The notes under the pieces: model-generated
Database searches by the model: none
Seen by the model: the letters and a program-made list of their open reading frames with translations, nothing else
What the model was told of the DNA's origin: nothing
Program-made: the position numbers and the translations under genes
From: Nocardia brasiliensis IFM 10847
GTDB taxonomy: Bacteria; Actinomycetota; Actinomycetes; Mycobacteriales; Mycobacteriaceae
Assembly (NCBI RefSeq): GCF_000710915.1
Contig: NZ_BAUA01000058.1
Location: 1-36,130 of the forward strand
Reading direction: 5' to 3'
Length of the DNA: 36,130 nucleotides
Part shown: positions 18,313-25,423 of the stretch, piece after piece
Layout: each line of letters starts with the position of its first letter
How positions within the stretch are numbered: position 1 is the stretch's first letter

Positions 18313-20190
18313 ATGAAACTCAGCAAAGGCGCCAACGCACCGGTACCGACATCCCTTCTTGCCGTGGTTGTTTCGTGGCAGTCGGCGCATGCGGTGGACG
18401 GGCATGCCCTGTTGCTCGACGCGACCGGTACGGTGCGCAGCGACCGGGATCTGGTCTTCTACAACGCGCCGCGGCATATCTCGCAGGCCGTGACCATCGA
18501 CCAGGAACCCGCGCCCAACACGGCCCGGCTGAGTGTGTCGCTGCCCCGTACCGAGGCGGCGGTGCAGCGGATCGTGATCGGCGGATCGGTCGACGACGGC
18601 ACCTTCGGCGATATCACCGGTTTGACGCTGACCATTCACGACGCGAACGGGCCGATGACCGAGTTCGCCATCGAGGACGCCGATCCGGTGACCGCGCTGA
18701 TGTTCGGTGAGTTCTATCGCAGAGACGGGCAGTGGCGCTTCCGCGCGATCGCCCAGGGTTGGTCCACCGGATTGTCCGGCCTGGTCACCGAATTCGGCGT
18801 CAGCGTCGACGAACCGGCCGACGGACCGCGCGGAGCCGTGTCGCCCGCGGGTCGGCGGCCGACGCGCGAACCGGCCGTTTCGCCACCGCCGCAACGTCTT
18901 GCACGCGAAACGGCGACCGGTCGTGCCGATCGGGACGACGAATCCGAGCACCGGCTCGACGAACCCCAGCACCGGCTCGACGAATTCGAGCACCACCGGG
19001 CCGGGGCCGAACGCACCGGCGTCGAAACGGCTTCGCCCGTGCCGGGCACCGCGATCCGCGCCCGGGGTGGCCGCCCGGTCGATCTCGCCCGTCGCCCCGC
19101 CGAGACCGCCCCGCTCCCGCCCCCATCGGACCCCGAACGGGCCGACTGGTATCCGGACCCGGAGAACTCCGCCCGCCTGCGCTGGTGGGACGGCACGGAA
19201 TGGACCTCGGCCACGCACCGGCGCCGCCCACCGGACGAGCGCCACTGTGCCCGTTGCGGAAACCCGCGACGCCGCAAACTGTTCCGCGGGCTCGCGCCGT
19301 GCGAACCGTGCACGGCCGAGACCGAGGAATTCCTCCTGCACTGGCACAGCCAAGCGTGGCGGGTGCTCACCACCCATGGACCGCGCGGACCCGAATGGGC
19401 GGCGCTGTGGGCGTCACTGCGGTATCAGCGCATCGACGAGAACGCGGGCCGCACCGTGCTGCACGACGCGGCGCTGAGCTACGTCGAACGCCTGGTCGCG
19501 TTCACCTTCGCCGACGGCGAGGTCGAGCAGGGCGAGCTGGCCGCCTTCGAGCACGCCGTCGCCGAACTGCTGCTGTCCGGTCCGCTCATCGAAGACCTGC
19601 GCAGGCGAATACATCGCGGCCGCAGCCTGTCCCGGCTGCGGGCCGGCGACCTACCGGTGGTGCGCACGCCGGGACTGCATCTGGACCCGGAGGAGAAGGT
19701 GCACCTCGACCTGCCCGCGATCCACGTTCGCCAGCTGGCCCGCGGGCCGCGGCTGACCGAGGGCAGGCTGATCGTCAGCAACAAGAAGCTGCGTTTCGTC
19801 GGCGACGGCACCGGCGTCGAATTGCCGTGGTCTCGTGTCGTTTCCGTGCACACCGAACAGAACACGGTGGTGCTCGCGGCGACCTCGGCGCGTGGCGGCG
19901 CCAGCTTCACCGTGAACGACCCCGACCACGTCGCCGCCGCGCTGGAGGGCGCGCTACGGGTGGCCAAACGCCTCATTCTCACCCCGGGGCAGCGCGATAC
20001 CCGCAGCATCCCGCAGGAGGTGAAAGCCGAAGTGTGGCAACGTGACGGCGGCAAGTGCGTCGAATGCGGCGACAGCCACTACCTGGAGTTCGACCACATC
20101 ATCCCGCTCAGCCGCGGCGGCGCGACCAGCGCGGCCAACCTGCAGATCCTGTGCCGTTCGTGCAATCGCGCCAAGGGGGCGCGCATCTGA
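18313..20190 (+). CDS. TerD-DUF2510-zinc ribbon-PH-like-HNH nuclease fusion
   Basis: A 625-residue multidomain protein. Residues 1-165 are a TerD (tellurium-resistance/calcium-binding) domain: LSKGANAP, GHALLLDATGTVRSDRDLVFYN, ALMFGEFYRR. Residues 170-275 are a low-complexity acidic/arginine linker with a tandem 7-residue repeat. Residues 277-300 hold a DUF2510 motif (DWYPDPENSARLRWWDGTEW), and residues 312-336 a CxxC...CxxC ribbon. A helical region spans about 350-440 and a PH/GRAM-like strand region about 455-545 (LTEGRLIVSNKKLRFV). Residues 570-625 are an HNH endonuclease with CVECG, LEFDHIIPLSRGG, N and CRSCN. TerD proteins take part in metal and stress responses; the HNH suggests nucleic-acid cleavage. 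The ATG follows GGGGACG, 108 nt after pabAB. Confidence 0.88.
   Translation: MKLSKGANAPVPTSLLAVVVSWQSAHAVDGHALLLDATGTVRSDRDLVFYNAPRHISQAVTIDQEPAPNTARLSVSLPRTEAAVQRIVIGGSVDDGTFGDITGLTLTIHDANGPMTEFAIEDADPVTALMFGEFYRRDGQWRFRAIAQGWSTGLSGLVTEFGVSVDEPADGPRGAVSPAGRRPTREPAVSPPPQRLARETATGRADRDDESEHRLDEPQHRLDEFEHHRAGAERTGVETASPVPGTAIRARGGRPVDLARRPAETAPLPPPSDPERADWYPDPENSARLRWWDGTEWTSATHRRRPPDERHCARCGNPRRRKLFRGLAPCEPCTAETEEFLLHWHSQAWRVLTTHGPRGPEWAALWASLRYQRIDENAGRTVLHDAALSYVERLVAFTFADGEVEQGELAAFEHAVAELLLSGPLIEDLRRRIHRGRSLSRLRAGDLPVVRTPGLHLDPEEKVHLDLPAIHVRQLARGPRLTEGRLIVSNKKLRFVGDGTGVELPWSRVVSVHTEQNTVVLAATSARGGASFTVNDPDHVAAALEGALRVAKRLILTPGQRDTRSIPQEVKAEVWQRDGGKCVECGDSHYLEFDHIIPLSRGGATSAANLQILCRSCNRAKGARI
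18946..18987 (+). repeat. Tandem 21-bp in-frame repeat in the TerD-HNH linker
   Basis: Two adjacent 21-nt units share CACCGGCTCGACGAA and encode EHRLDEP and QHRLDEF (residues 212-225); a partial third unit follows at 18988. The unit length keeps the reading frame, so copy number could vary without breaking the protein. Confidence 0.75.
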
Positions 20191-20200
20191 GGCGTAGCGG

Positions 20201-20941
20201 TCAGGTCAGGCCCGCCGTGCGCCCCAGATCGGCCAGCATCGCGTCGAACAGCACCTCGGGATTCGAGAGCGGAATCGGGTAGTTGCCGAAGACCTCCAGC
20301 GTGACGTGACCGTAGAGACGCGCCCAGATCTGGATCATCAGATACATCACGCCCAGGTCGAGCTTCTCGGCCGGGAACTTCTGCCCGGACTCGGACAGCG
20401 CGGCGAGCAACTCGGTCTGGAAGTGCACCAGGTCCTCGTGCAACTCCGGCGGGATGACATCGGTCGGCGGGGTGACGATGTCGTAGTTGGCCAGCAGCCG
20501 GCCCGCGGCGGCGAGGAAAATCCGGCCGAACGGCTCATCGAAGCGGCGCAGCGCCCTGGCTTCGTCGCCGCCGGGCGAGGCGAACACCAGGGTGAACTCC
20601 CTGGTGTGCGCCAGCGCCCAGCGCCGAAAACCCTTGCAGATGGCGAAGAACTGCATTACGCCGTCGTCGGGCAGAGTGGCGATCTCGGCCGACAGCTCGG
20701 CGGCGAGATCGGCGCAGAACTCCAGGCGCAGCCGTTCCATCAGCTCGTCGAGCGAGCGGTGGTACCGATACAGCGCGGGCGCGGTGATACCGAGGGCCCG
20801 CGCGATCGCACGCAAACTCACCGCGTCGGGCCCGTGTTCGACCAACAGCGTCCTGGCCACCCGCCGGATCTCGGCGTCGGTCACGACCGGCGAGCGGCCC
20901 CGGGGTCTGGGGTTACTCATGCTGGTTAGATTAGGCGTCAT
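20201..20941 (-). CDS. TetR-family transcriptional regulator (WHG-type C-terminal domain)
   Basis: A 246-residue regulator with the N-terminal TetR helix-turn-helix: VSLRAIARALGITAPALYRY at about residues 41-60. The C-terminal ligand domain contains RFDEPFGRIF and LGVMYLMIQIWARLYGHVTLE, typical of WHG-domain TetR proteins. ATG at 20941 is chosen because CGAGG lies about 7 nt upstream and it clears the P450 stop at 20976; ATG at 20920 is also possible. It lies 34 nt downstream of the CYP125 gene on the same strand, so it may be co-transcribed and feed back on the P450 promoter, where a dyad at 22311-22327 is found. Confidence 0.9.
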   Translation of the reverse strand: MTPNLTSMSNPRPRGRSPVVTDAEIRRVARTLLVEHGPDAVSLRAIARALGITAPALYRYHRSLDELMERLRLEFCADLAAELSAEIATLPDDGVMQFFAICKGFRRWALAHTREFTLVFASPGGDEARALRRFDEPFGRIFLAAAGRLLANYDIVTPPTDVIPPELHEDLVHFQTELLAALSESGQKFPAEKLDLGVMYLMIQIWARLYGHVTLEVFGNYPIPLSNPEVLFDAMLADLGRTAGLT

Positions 20942-20975
20942 CGAAGCCTCGCGTGGTCGTGCGCGCTGCTGTCCG

Positions 20976-22211
20976 TCACGCGTATTCGACATCCCACCGC
21001 TTGATGCCGTTGAGCCAGCCCGACCGCAGCCGCACCGGCTCGGACACCTGACGCAGGTTCGGCATCGCGTCGGCGATCGCGTTGAACATCAGATCGATCT
21101 GCAGCCGGGCCAGATTCGCGCCGACGCAGTAGTGCGTGCCGGTGCCGCCGAAACCGACGTGCGGGTTGGGGTTGCGCAGCACATCGAAGCTGAACGGATC
21201 CCGGAACGCCTCCTCGTCGAAATTGGCCGAACCGTAGAACAACCCGACCCGTTGCCCCTGCTTGATCTGCTGCCCGCCGAGTTCCAGGTCCTGCGTGGCG
21301 GTGCGCTGGAAGGCGTTCACGGGGGTGGCCCAGCGGACGATCTCGTCGGGCGCGGTGCGCGGCCGCTGCTCCTTGTAGATCTCCCATTGCTCCGGGTTGT
21401 CCACGAACGCCTTCATGCCGTGGGTGATCGAGTTGCGGGTGGTCTCGTTGCCCGCGACCGAAAGCAGGATCACGAAGAAGGCGAACTCGTCCGAGGCCAG
21501 GCCCTCGCCATCGATGTCCGCATTGACCAATTGGGTCACGATGTCGTCTGCGGGACACTTGCGGCGATCCTCGGCCATATTCCAGGCGTAGCCCATGACC
21601 TCGGCGGTGGCGACCTGGTGATCGCCCTCGAACTCCGGATCGTCGTAGGAGATCATCTGATTGGACCAGTCGAAGATCTTCTTGCGGTCTTCCTGCGGAA
21701 TGCCGATCAGCTCGGCGATGGCCTGCAGGGGCAGCTCACAGGCGACCTGCTCGACGAAGTCGCCGCTGCCGTTCTTCTTGGCCTCGTGCACGATCCGGGC
21801 CGCCCGCTCGGTGAGCGCGGCGCGCAGGCTCTCGATCGCGCGCGGGGTGAAGCCCTTGGAAATGATCCGGCGCACCTTGGTGTGCTTGGGCGGATCGAGG
21901 TTGATCAGCAGCATGTCGCTGAGCATGTCGATCTGCTCGGCGGTGACGTCCTCGTTGAACCGGATGATCGAACCGTTCTGATGCGAGGAGAACAGTTCCG
22001 GGTGCTTGGAGATCTCCTTGATGTGGTCGAGCTTGGACACCACCCAGTAGCCGCCGTCGTCGAAGCCGCTCGATCGGCCCGATTGCGCACACCACCAGAC
22101 CGGGGCGGTGCGACGCAGCTCGGCGAACTCCGCCACGGGCAGCCGGGCGGCGAGCATGTCTGGATCGGTGAAGTCGAATCCCGCGGGAATCGAGGGCGTG
22201 GTCACGGTCAC
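20976..22211 (-). CDS. cyp125: Cytochrome P450, CYP125 family (steroid C26/27-monooxygenase)
   Basis: A 411-residue P450. The haem ligand is in FGGTGTHYCVGANLAR, the I-helix has AGNETTRNSI, and the ExxR helix is in DEIVRWATP. Many stretches match mycobacterial CYP125A1 almost word for word: GFDFTDP, LPVAEFAELR, SGDFVEQVACELPLQAIA, RSGWLNGIK. CYP125 oxidises the cholesterol side-chain terminal methyl to an acid, starting side-chain degradation. The start is GTG at 22211 with AGGAG 7 nt upstream; the N-terminus is a little shorter than that of the M. tuberculosis enzyme. It is followed by a TetR gene, and a KstR-like core lies in its promoter. A partner ferredoxin gene is not present in the window. 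A substrate other than cholesterol is possible. Confidence 0.92.
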   Translation of the reverse strand: MTVTTPSIPAGFDFTDPDMLAARLPVAEFAELRRTAPVWWCAQSGRSSGFDDGGYWVVSKLDHIKEISKHPELFSSHQNGSIIRFNEDVTAEQIDMLSDMLLINLDPPKHTKVRRIISKGFTPRAIESLRAALTERAARIVHEAKKNGSGDFVEQVACELPLQAIAELIGIPQEDRKKIFDWSNQMISYDDPEFEGDHQVATAEVMGYAWNMAEDRRKCPADDIVTQLVNADIDGEGLASDEFAFFVILLSVAGNETTRNSITHGMKAFVDNPEQWEIYKEQRPRTAPDEIVRWATPVNAFQRTATQDLELGGQQIKQGQRVGLFYGSANFDEEAFRDPFSFDVLRNPNPHVGFGGTGTHYCVGANLARLQIDLMFNAIADAMPNLRQVSEPVRLRSGWLNGIKRWDVEYA

Positions 22212-22255
22212 TGCTAACTCCTACCGGCCTGGGCTACAGACCTCACGACACTGTG

Positions 22256-22269
22256 CGGAACACGTTCTG
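22256..22269. promoter_or_regulatory. Degenerate KstR-like core upstream of cyp125
   Basis: CGGAACACGTTCTG has the conserved AACNNGTT core and GAAC/GTTC symmetry of KstR sites but lacks the outer T and A. It lies 45 nt upstream of the P450 GTG. The equivalent mycobacterial gene is under KstR control, which supports the reading. Confidence 0.45.
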
Positions 22270-22310
22270 GATCGATGGAAGCACAGAACAGGGCTTTGTG
22301 AACAGTGTTT

Positions 22311-22327
22311 AGTAAAACCCGTTTACT
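22311..22327. promoter_or_regulatory. Dyad upstream of cyp125, possible TetR operator
   Basis: AGTAAA (22311-22316) and TTTACT (22322-22327) form a perfect 6-bp dyad with a 5-bp centre, about 100 nt upstream of the P450 start. The AT-rich symmetry stands out in the GC-rich gap. The co-oriented TetR gene downstream of the P450 is an obvious candidate binder. Confidence 0.4.
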
Positions 22328-22424
22328 CAACCCGCCGCTGCGGTCGTAACGGAGTCACGCCACCAGTTCACTCAGCGCCGCACCCCTCGCATGCGCGTTC
22401 CGGCCCCGCCCAGTCGCGCCGCGG

Positions 22425-23816
22425 TCATTGGACCGGCGTCAGCGGCGGTGGCTGCCAGTCACCTCGGACGACTTCCTCTTTCGGTGCGTAGAGCCGCAGG
22501 GTGAGGGAGAACTGGCCGGATTCCGGGATGGGCAGCCAGTTGCCCGGCGGTACCGCCGGACCAGGATCGCCGTGTTGCACGGCTAGGTCGACCGAACCGT
22601 CCGGGTTGGGCACCACCGGGAGCTGGTGACCGACCGAGTAGATCCCGGCGGGGTTGTCGATCAGATAGCTGTCCGGGCCGTAGGCGGTCAAGGACCAGAA
22701 GGCCGCGACGGGCGGGGTCCGGCCGGGCGGGAAATGCAGGCGGAATCGGCTGCCGTCGGCGCCGGCCGTGGCAAACAAGGTCGGATAGATCGCGTCCTGA
22801 GCGAGATTGGCGCCGAGGCCTTTCCACGCGATCGCCGCGCGCTGGAGATAGTTCGTGCCGTAGGCGCCGATGGACGGGTCGAAGGTCCAGCCGTTCTGGT
22901 TCACCGCCCGCGGATCGAGATAGACCGGAATCTGCTGCTTGGCGGTGGCCACCGCCGCGGTGAGTTCGGCCCCGGAGATGCCGGCGACCTTGCCGCCCGG
23001 CGTGATCCCGAGCGCGGCAAAGCGTTTCATCGCGGGCGTGTCGTCCGGGGCGGGCGGTGTCGTCGCGAGGACCGCGCACAGACGGCCGAAGAAGGTGCTC
23101 GCGTCCATGGCCGCGACCTGTTCGGCGGGCGGCGTCGAATCCGCCCGCGGCGCAGGCGCACCGGCCTGCGGCGCGCCGGTACCGCTGAGGGGCGTCAGCG
23201 TGAGTTGCTGCTGGATGGCATGCACGGCAGGCAGATCCGCCTCGCCGTTCACCTGGATCCGCCCGAGCAGCCATACGGTCGATGTCGGCATGGGCAGCGG
23301 GGTGACGTCGTCCGGCAGGGTGCCCGACCACCCGGGACCGACCACCGCGTAGGTGTACGGCGCCGCGGACTTCGCCTGCGGCCGAACGCTACTCGGGTTG
23401 TGCACGGTGTTCGTCCAGGCGTCGAGCAGCTGCAGCAACCAGTACCGGCCGTCCTCGATGGCGGGCACGCGCAACAACATCGGCTCGGCGCGCAGGTCCA
23501 GCCATGCCGCCGAGTACAGGGTGTCGCGGTTGAGGCGCACCACATCCCGCCGCGCGGGCGTCGGCAACGCCGAAGCGTGCTGGAATCGGTTGGTCGTCCC
23601 GGCCGCGACCCGGGTGACGTCCATCAGGACGAGCGGATAGCCGAAGATATAGGCATCCTTGGCGATCGCCGCGGTATCACTGAGCCGGGTGGTCGGCGCG
23701 GCCGGCGATTCGACCTCCGATTCCCCGCAGGACGACACCCCGGCCGAGGCCGCAGCCACAGTCGCCGCCAGTCCGAACATGCTCCGGCGGGAAATCCCGC
23801 CGGTCCGATCACCCAT
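22425..23816 (-). CDS. DUF1254/DUF1214 protein, Tat-type lipoprotein
   Basis: A 463-residue exported protein. The N-terminus has a twin arginine (RRSMFG, residues 10-15), a hydrophobic stretch and Cys30 in GVSSC, suggesting Tat export and lipid anchoring. DUF1254 follows (FGYPLVLMDVTR, then VVRLNRDTLYSAAWLDL), and DUF1214 is C-terminal (FWSLTAYGPDSYLIDNPAGIYSVG, SLTLRLYAPK). Members are common in actinobacteria; their reaction is unknown. ATG at 23816 is backed by AGGGGAACC. It is about 210 bp upstream of cyp125 on the same strand, in a gap with operators, so it is probably a separate unit. Confidence 0.88.
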   Translation of the reverse strand: MGDRTGGISRRSMFGLAATVAAASAGVSSCGESEVESPAAPTTRLSDTAAIAKDAYIFGYPLVLMDVTRVAAGTTNRFQHASALPTPARRDVVRLNRDTLYSAAWLDLRAEPMLLRVPAIEDGRYWLLQLLDAWTNTVHNPSSVRPQAKSAAPYTYAVVGPGWSGTLPDDVTPLPMPTSTVWLLGRIQVNGEADLPAVHAIQQQLTLTPLSGTGAPQAGAPAPRADSTPPAEQVAAMDASTFFGRLCAVLATTPPAPDDTPAMKRFAALGITPGGKVAGISGAELTAAVATAKQQIPVYLDPRAVNQNGWTFDPSIGAYGTNYLQRAAIAWKGLGANLAQDAIYPTLFATAGADGSRFRLHFPPGRTPPVAAFWSLTAYGPDSYLIDNPAGIYSVGHQLPVVPNPDGSVDLAVQHGDPGPAVPPGNWLPIPESGQFSLTLRLYAPKEEVVRGDWQPPPLTPVQ

Positions 23817-23944
23817 GGTTCCCCTGCTTCCCGATCCGATCGGACAGTGCCGGAGCTGCGCACCGCAGTATAGCCAAGCGTTAGCCGATGCACGGGGAAA
23901 GCAGGGGTACAGCTATCGGTCGCACAGGACGCACCGACGGCGTC

Positions 23945-24001
23945 GCAACTGACGGGCACACCTCGTACTACGCACGTAGATAGGGCGATACGAGCAGTTG
24001 C
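23945..24001. repeat. Nested inverted repeats downstream of the two-helix membrane gene
   Basis: Outer arms GCAACTG (23945-23951) and CAGTTGC (23995-24001), middle arms CTCGTA (23962-23967) and TACGAG (23989-23994), and an inner CTACG-CA-CGTAG (23968-23979) are nested. They lie between the stop of the minus-strand membrane gene (24022) and the start of the DUF1254 gene (23816). The set could be a terminator, a regulator site or a recombination scar; no T-run is seen. Confidence 0.5.
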
Positions 24002-24021
24002 CGATCGGTAACCGAAATAGC

Positions 24022-24318
24022 TCAGGTGCCGAGGACCGCGTTCATGATGGTGCCCGCGCTGGTCGCCACCACACCGCCGACCATGGCGCCCGCGATCATC
24101 TTCGGTGATTGCAGCGCGCCGCCCTGCCACTTCTCCCACGCGAACTTGCCGCCCGCGAAGACGATCGCGAGGATGCCCGACAGCAGCGCGAACCAGGTCA
24201 GGTAGCGAACCATCTGGAGGATCTTGTCCGACAGCGGCGGCGCCTCCGGCGTGGGGTTTCCGACCTGCGCCAGTGTCGTGAAGGTATCGCCGACCGACGC
24301 CAGAATGATGCTCACCAT
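24022..24318 (-). CDS. Two-helix small membrane protein, copy A (TrbC/VirB2-like topology)
   Basis: A 98-residue protein with a short N-terminal hydrophobic part, an EAPPLSDK loop, one hydrophobic helix (YLTWFALLSGILAIVFAGG), a short basic/aromatic turn (KFAWEKWQGG) and a second, glycine-rich helix ending in IMNAVLG. By hand alignment it shares 63 of 80 residues with the divergent gene at 24745. Size and two-helix hairpin recall TrbC/VirB2-like pilin precursors and small proteins of actinobacterial integrative elements, but no other secretion genes are nearby, so this is only a topology comparison. The ATG at 24318 has GGGAG just upstream. Confidence 0.8.
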   Translation of the reverse strand: MVSIILASVGDTFTTLAQVGNPTPEAPPLSDKILQMVRYLTWFALLSGILAIVFAGGKFAWEKWQGGALQSPKMIAGAMVGGVVATSAGTIMNAVLGT

Positions 24319-24744
24319 CTACTCCCTACGCTCCACTACAACCGTGCCGCCGCCCGAGCCGCCACACGAAAGCTGTTAAACCGCCGATGAATTCGATCTT
24401 GGACGAGGATACGGGCTCGTCGTTACTCCTGTGGATACCCGGTACGCAACAGCGCACACACCCCTGTGCCGAGTCGCACGCTGCATTCCGCGGAATCGCC
24501 CCCATGCGGTAGTAGCAACCCGGCGGCGGCGCCGTCGGGGCGCGGCCGCCGAGCGCACCGGCCACCGCGCCCCTCCATCATCGGCGAGTATCGGCAACCC
24601 GGCAAGGTGCGCGCGGCGCCGAACTTCCTTGGGGCGCTGACTCGAACCGTCCCGAGAGGAAGGCCGCATTGCAGCGAACAAACCGATACCATCACAGGCA
24701 GCGACTTTCCTGCCCTGTCCCGAACCCAGAATGAGCTGACGACG
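24319..24744. other. 426-nt intergenic region between head-to-head paralogues
   Basis: No convincing gene is seen in any frame. It should hold the two divergent promoters. One small stem, GACGAG (24402-24407) with CTCGTC (24416-24421), lies in the half nearer copy A. The remaining sequence is GC-rich, without repeats that I can recognise. Confidence 0.5.
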
Positions 24745-25023
24745 ATGATCCTGGCCGCCGCTTACGACACCCTGCTCGCGCAGATCGGCAATCCCAGCCC
24801 CGAAGCTCCGCCGGTCTCCGACAAGTTCCTCCAACTGGTTCGCTACTTCACCTGGTTCGTGCTGCTGGCCGGCATCGTGGCCATCATCTACGCGGGCGGC
24901 AAGTTCGCGTGGGAGAAATGGACCGGCGGCGGCCTGGACTCGCCGAAGATGGTGGCGGGAGCCATGATCGGCGGTGTGGTCGCGACCAGCGCGGGCACCA
25001 TCATGAACGCCGTCATCGGCTGA
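24745..25023 (+). CDS. Two-helix small membrane protein, copy B
   Basis: A 92-residue paralogue of the gene at 24022-24318. It has the same layout: a QIGNPSPEAPPVSDK loop, helix 1 (YFTWFVLLAGIVAIIYAGG), the KFAWEKW turn, a conserved SPKMVAGAM segment, and a glycine-rich helix 2 ending in IMNAVIG. Nearly all differences from copy A are conservative (V/I, L/F). The ATG at 24745 (MILAAAY) is the first that leaves an N-terminus like copy A; the ribosome site is weak. Function is unknown. Retention of two close copies suggests a structural subunit or dosage need. Confidence 0.78.
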   Translation: MILAAAYDTLLAQIGNPSPEAPPVSDKFLQLVRYFTWFVLLAGIVAIIYAGGKFAWEKWTGGGLDSPKMVAGAMIGGVVATSAGTIMNAVIG

Positions 25024-25058
25024 GCACCGCACCGGTGCCACACCGGCCTGCCGCGCCG

Positions 25059-25321
25059 CTACACGTCCGGGAGCCAGCTGCCATGGAATCCGAACGGAAC
25101 CCGTTGCGGCAGGTGCACAGTGGCCACCGGGGCCGCCGCGAGATCGTCGGCGCGCATATGACCAGATCGCCCAGCTCTGACGTGGCGTTATAGACAAAAG
25201 ACATGAGATAGCCGCTGCCGCCGAGGTGTTGGTCCGCGGGTGCGAACACCGCTTCCGCGGGCACGCGTCCCGCACCGAGCTCGTGCGTGGTCCGATCGCC
25301 GGTGCCTATCTGAGCGAGATC
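25059..25321 (-). pseudogene. Carotenoid oxygenase C-terminal remnant, frameshifted and 5'-truncated
   Basis: Read on the minus strand from 25321, the frame gives DLAQIGTGDRTTHELGAGR, then [19 protein letters not shown], and ELGDLVI up to about 25157. From 25148 a different frame continues the same family pattern, [18 protein letters not shown] and then [11 protein letters not shown], to a TAG at 25061-25059. The two parts join if one base is restored in the 8 nt between them. This is the C-terminal end of the carotenoid cleavage oxygenase family, including the HGSW histidine region. The first two-thirds of such a gene (about 450 residues normally) are missing; the next gene's stop lies at 25424. 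The remnant is therefore not functional. It accounts for most of the 25024-25423 gap. Confidence 0.78.
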
Positions 25322-25423
25322 GCAACCCGAGCCGCGGAAGGTCTGGCGGCGCTGCGCGCCTTGGAAAATTCGATCACCTGAGCACGCTGGCCGGTGAGCG
25401 GATCCCCGAGCAGTGAGCGCGTT

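Noticed and set aside
24402..24421. GACGAG/CTCGTC stem as a terminator
   Set aside because: Only 6 bp with an 8-nt loop, no T-run, and placed between divergent genes where a terminator is not expected.
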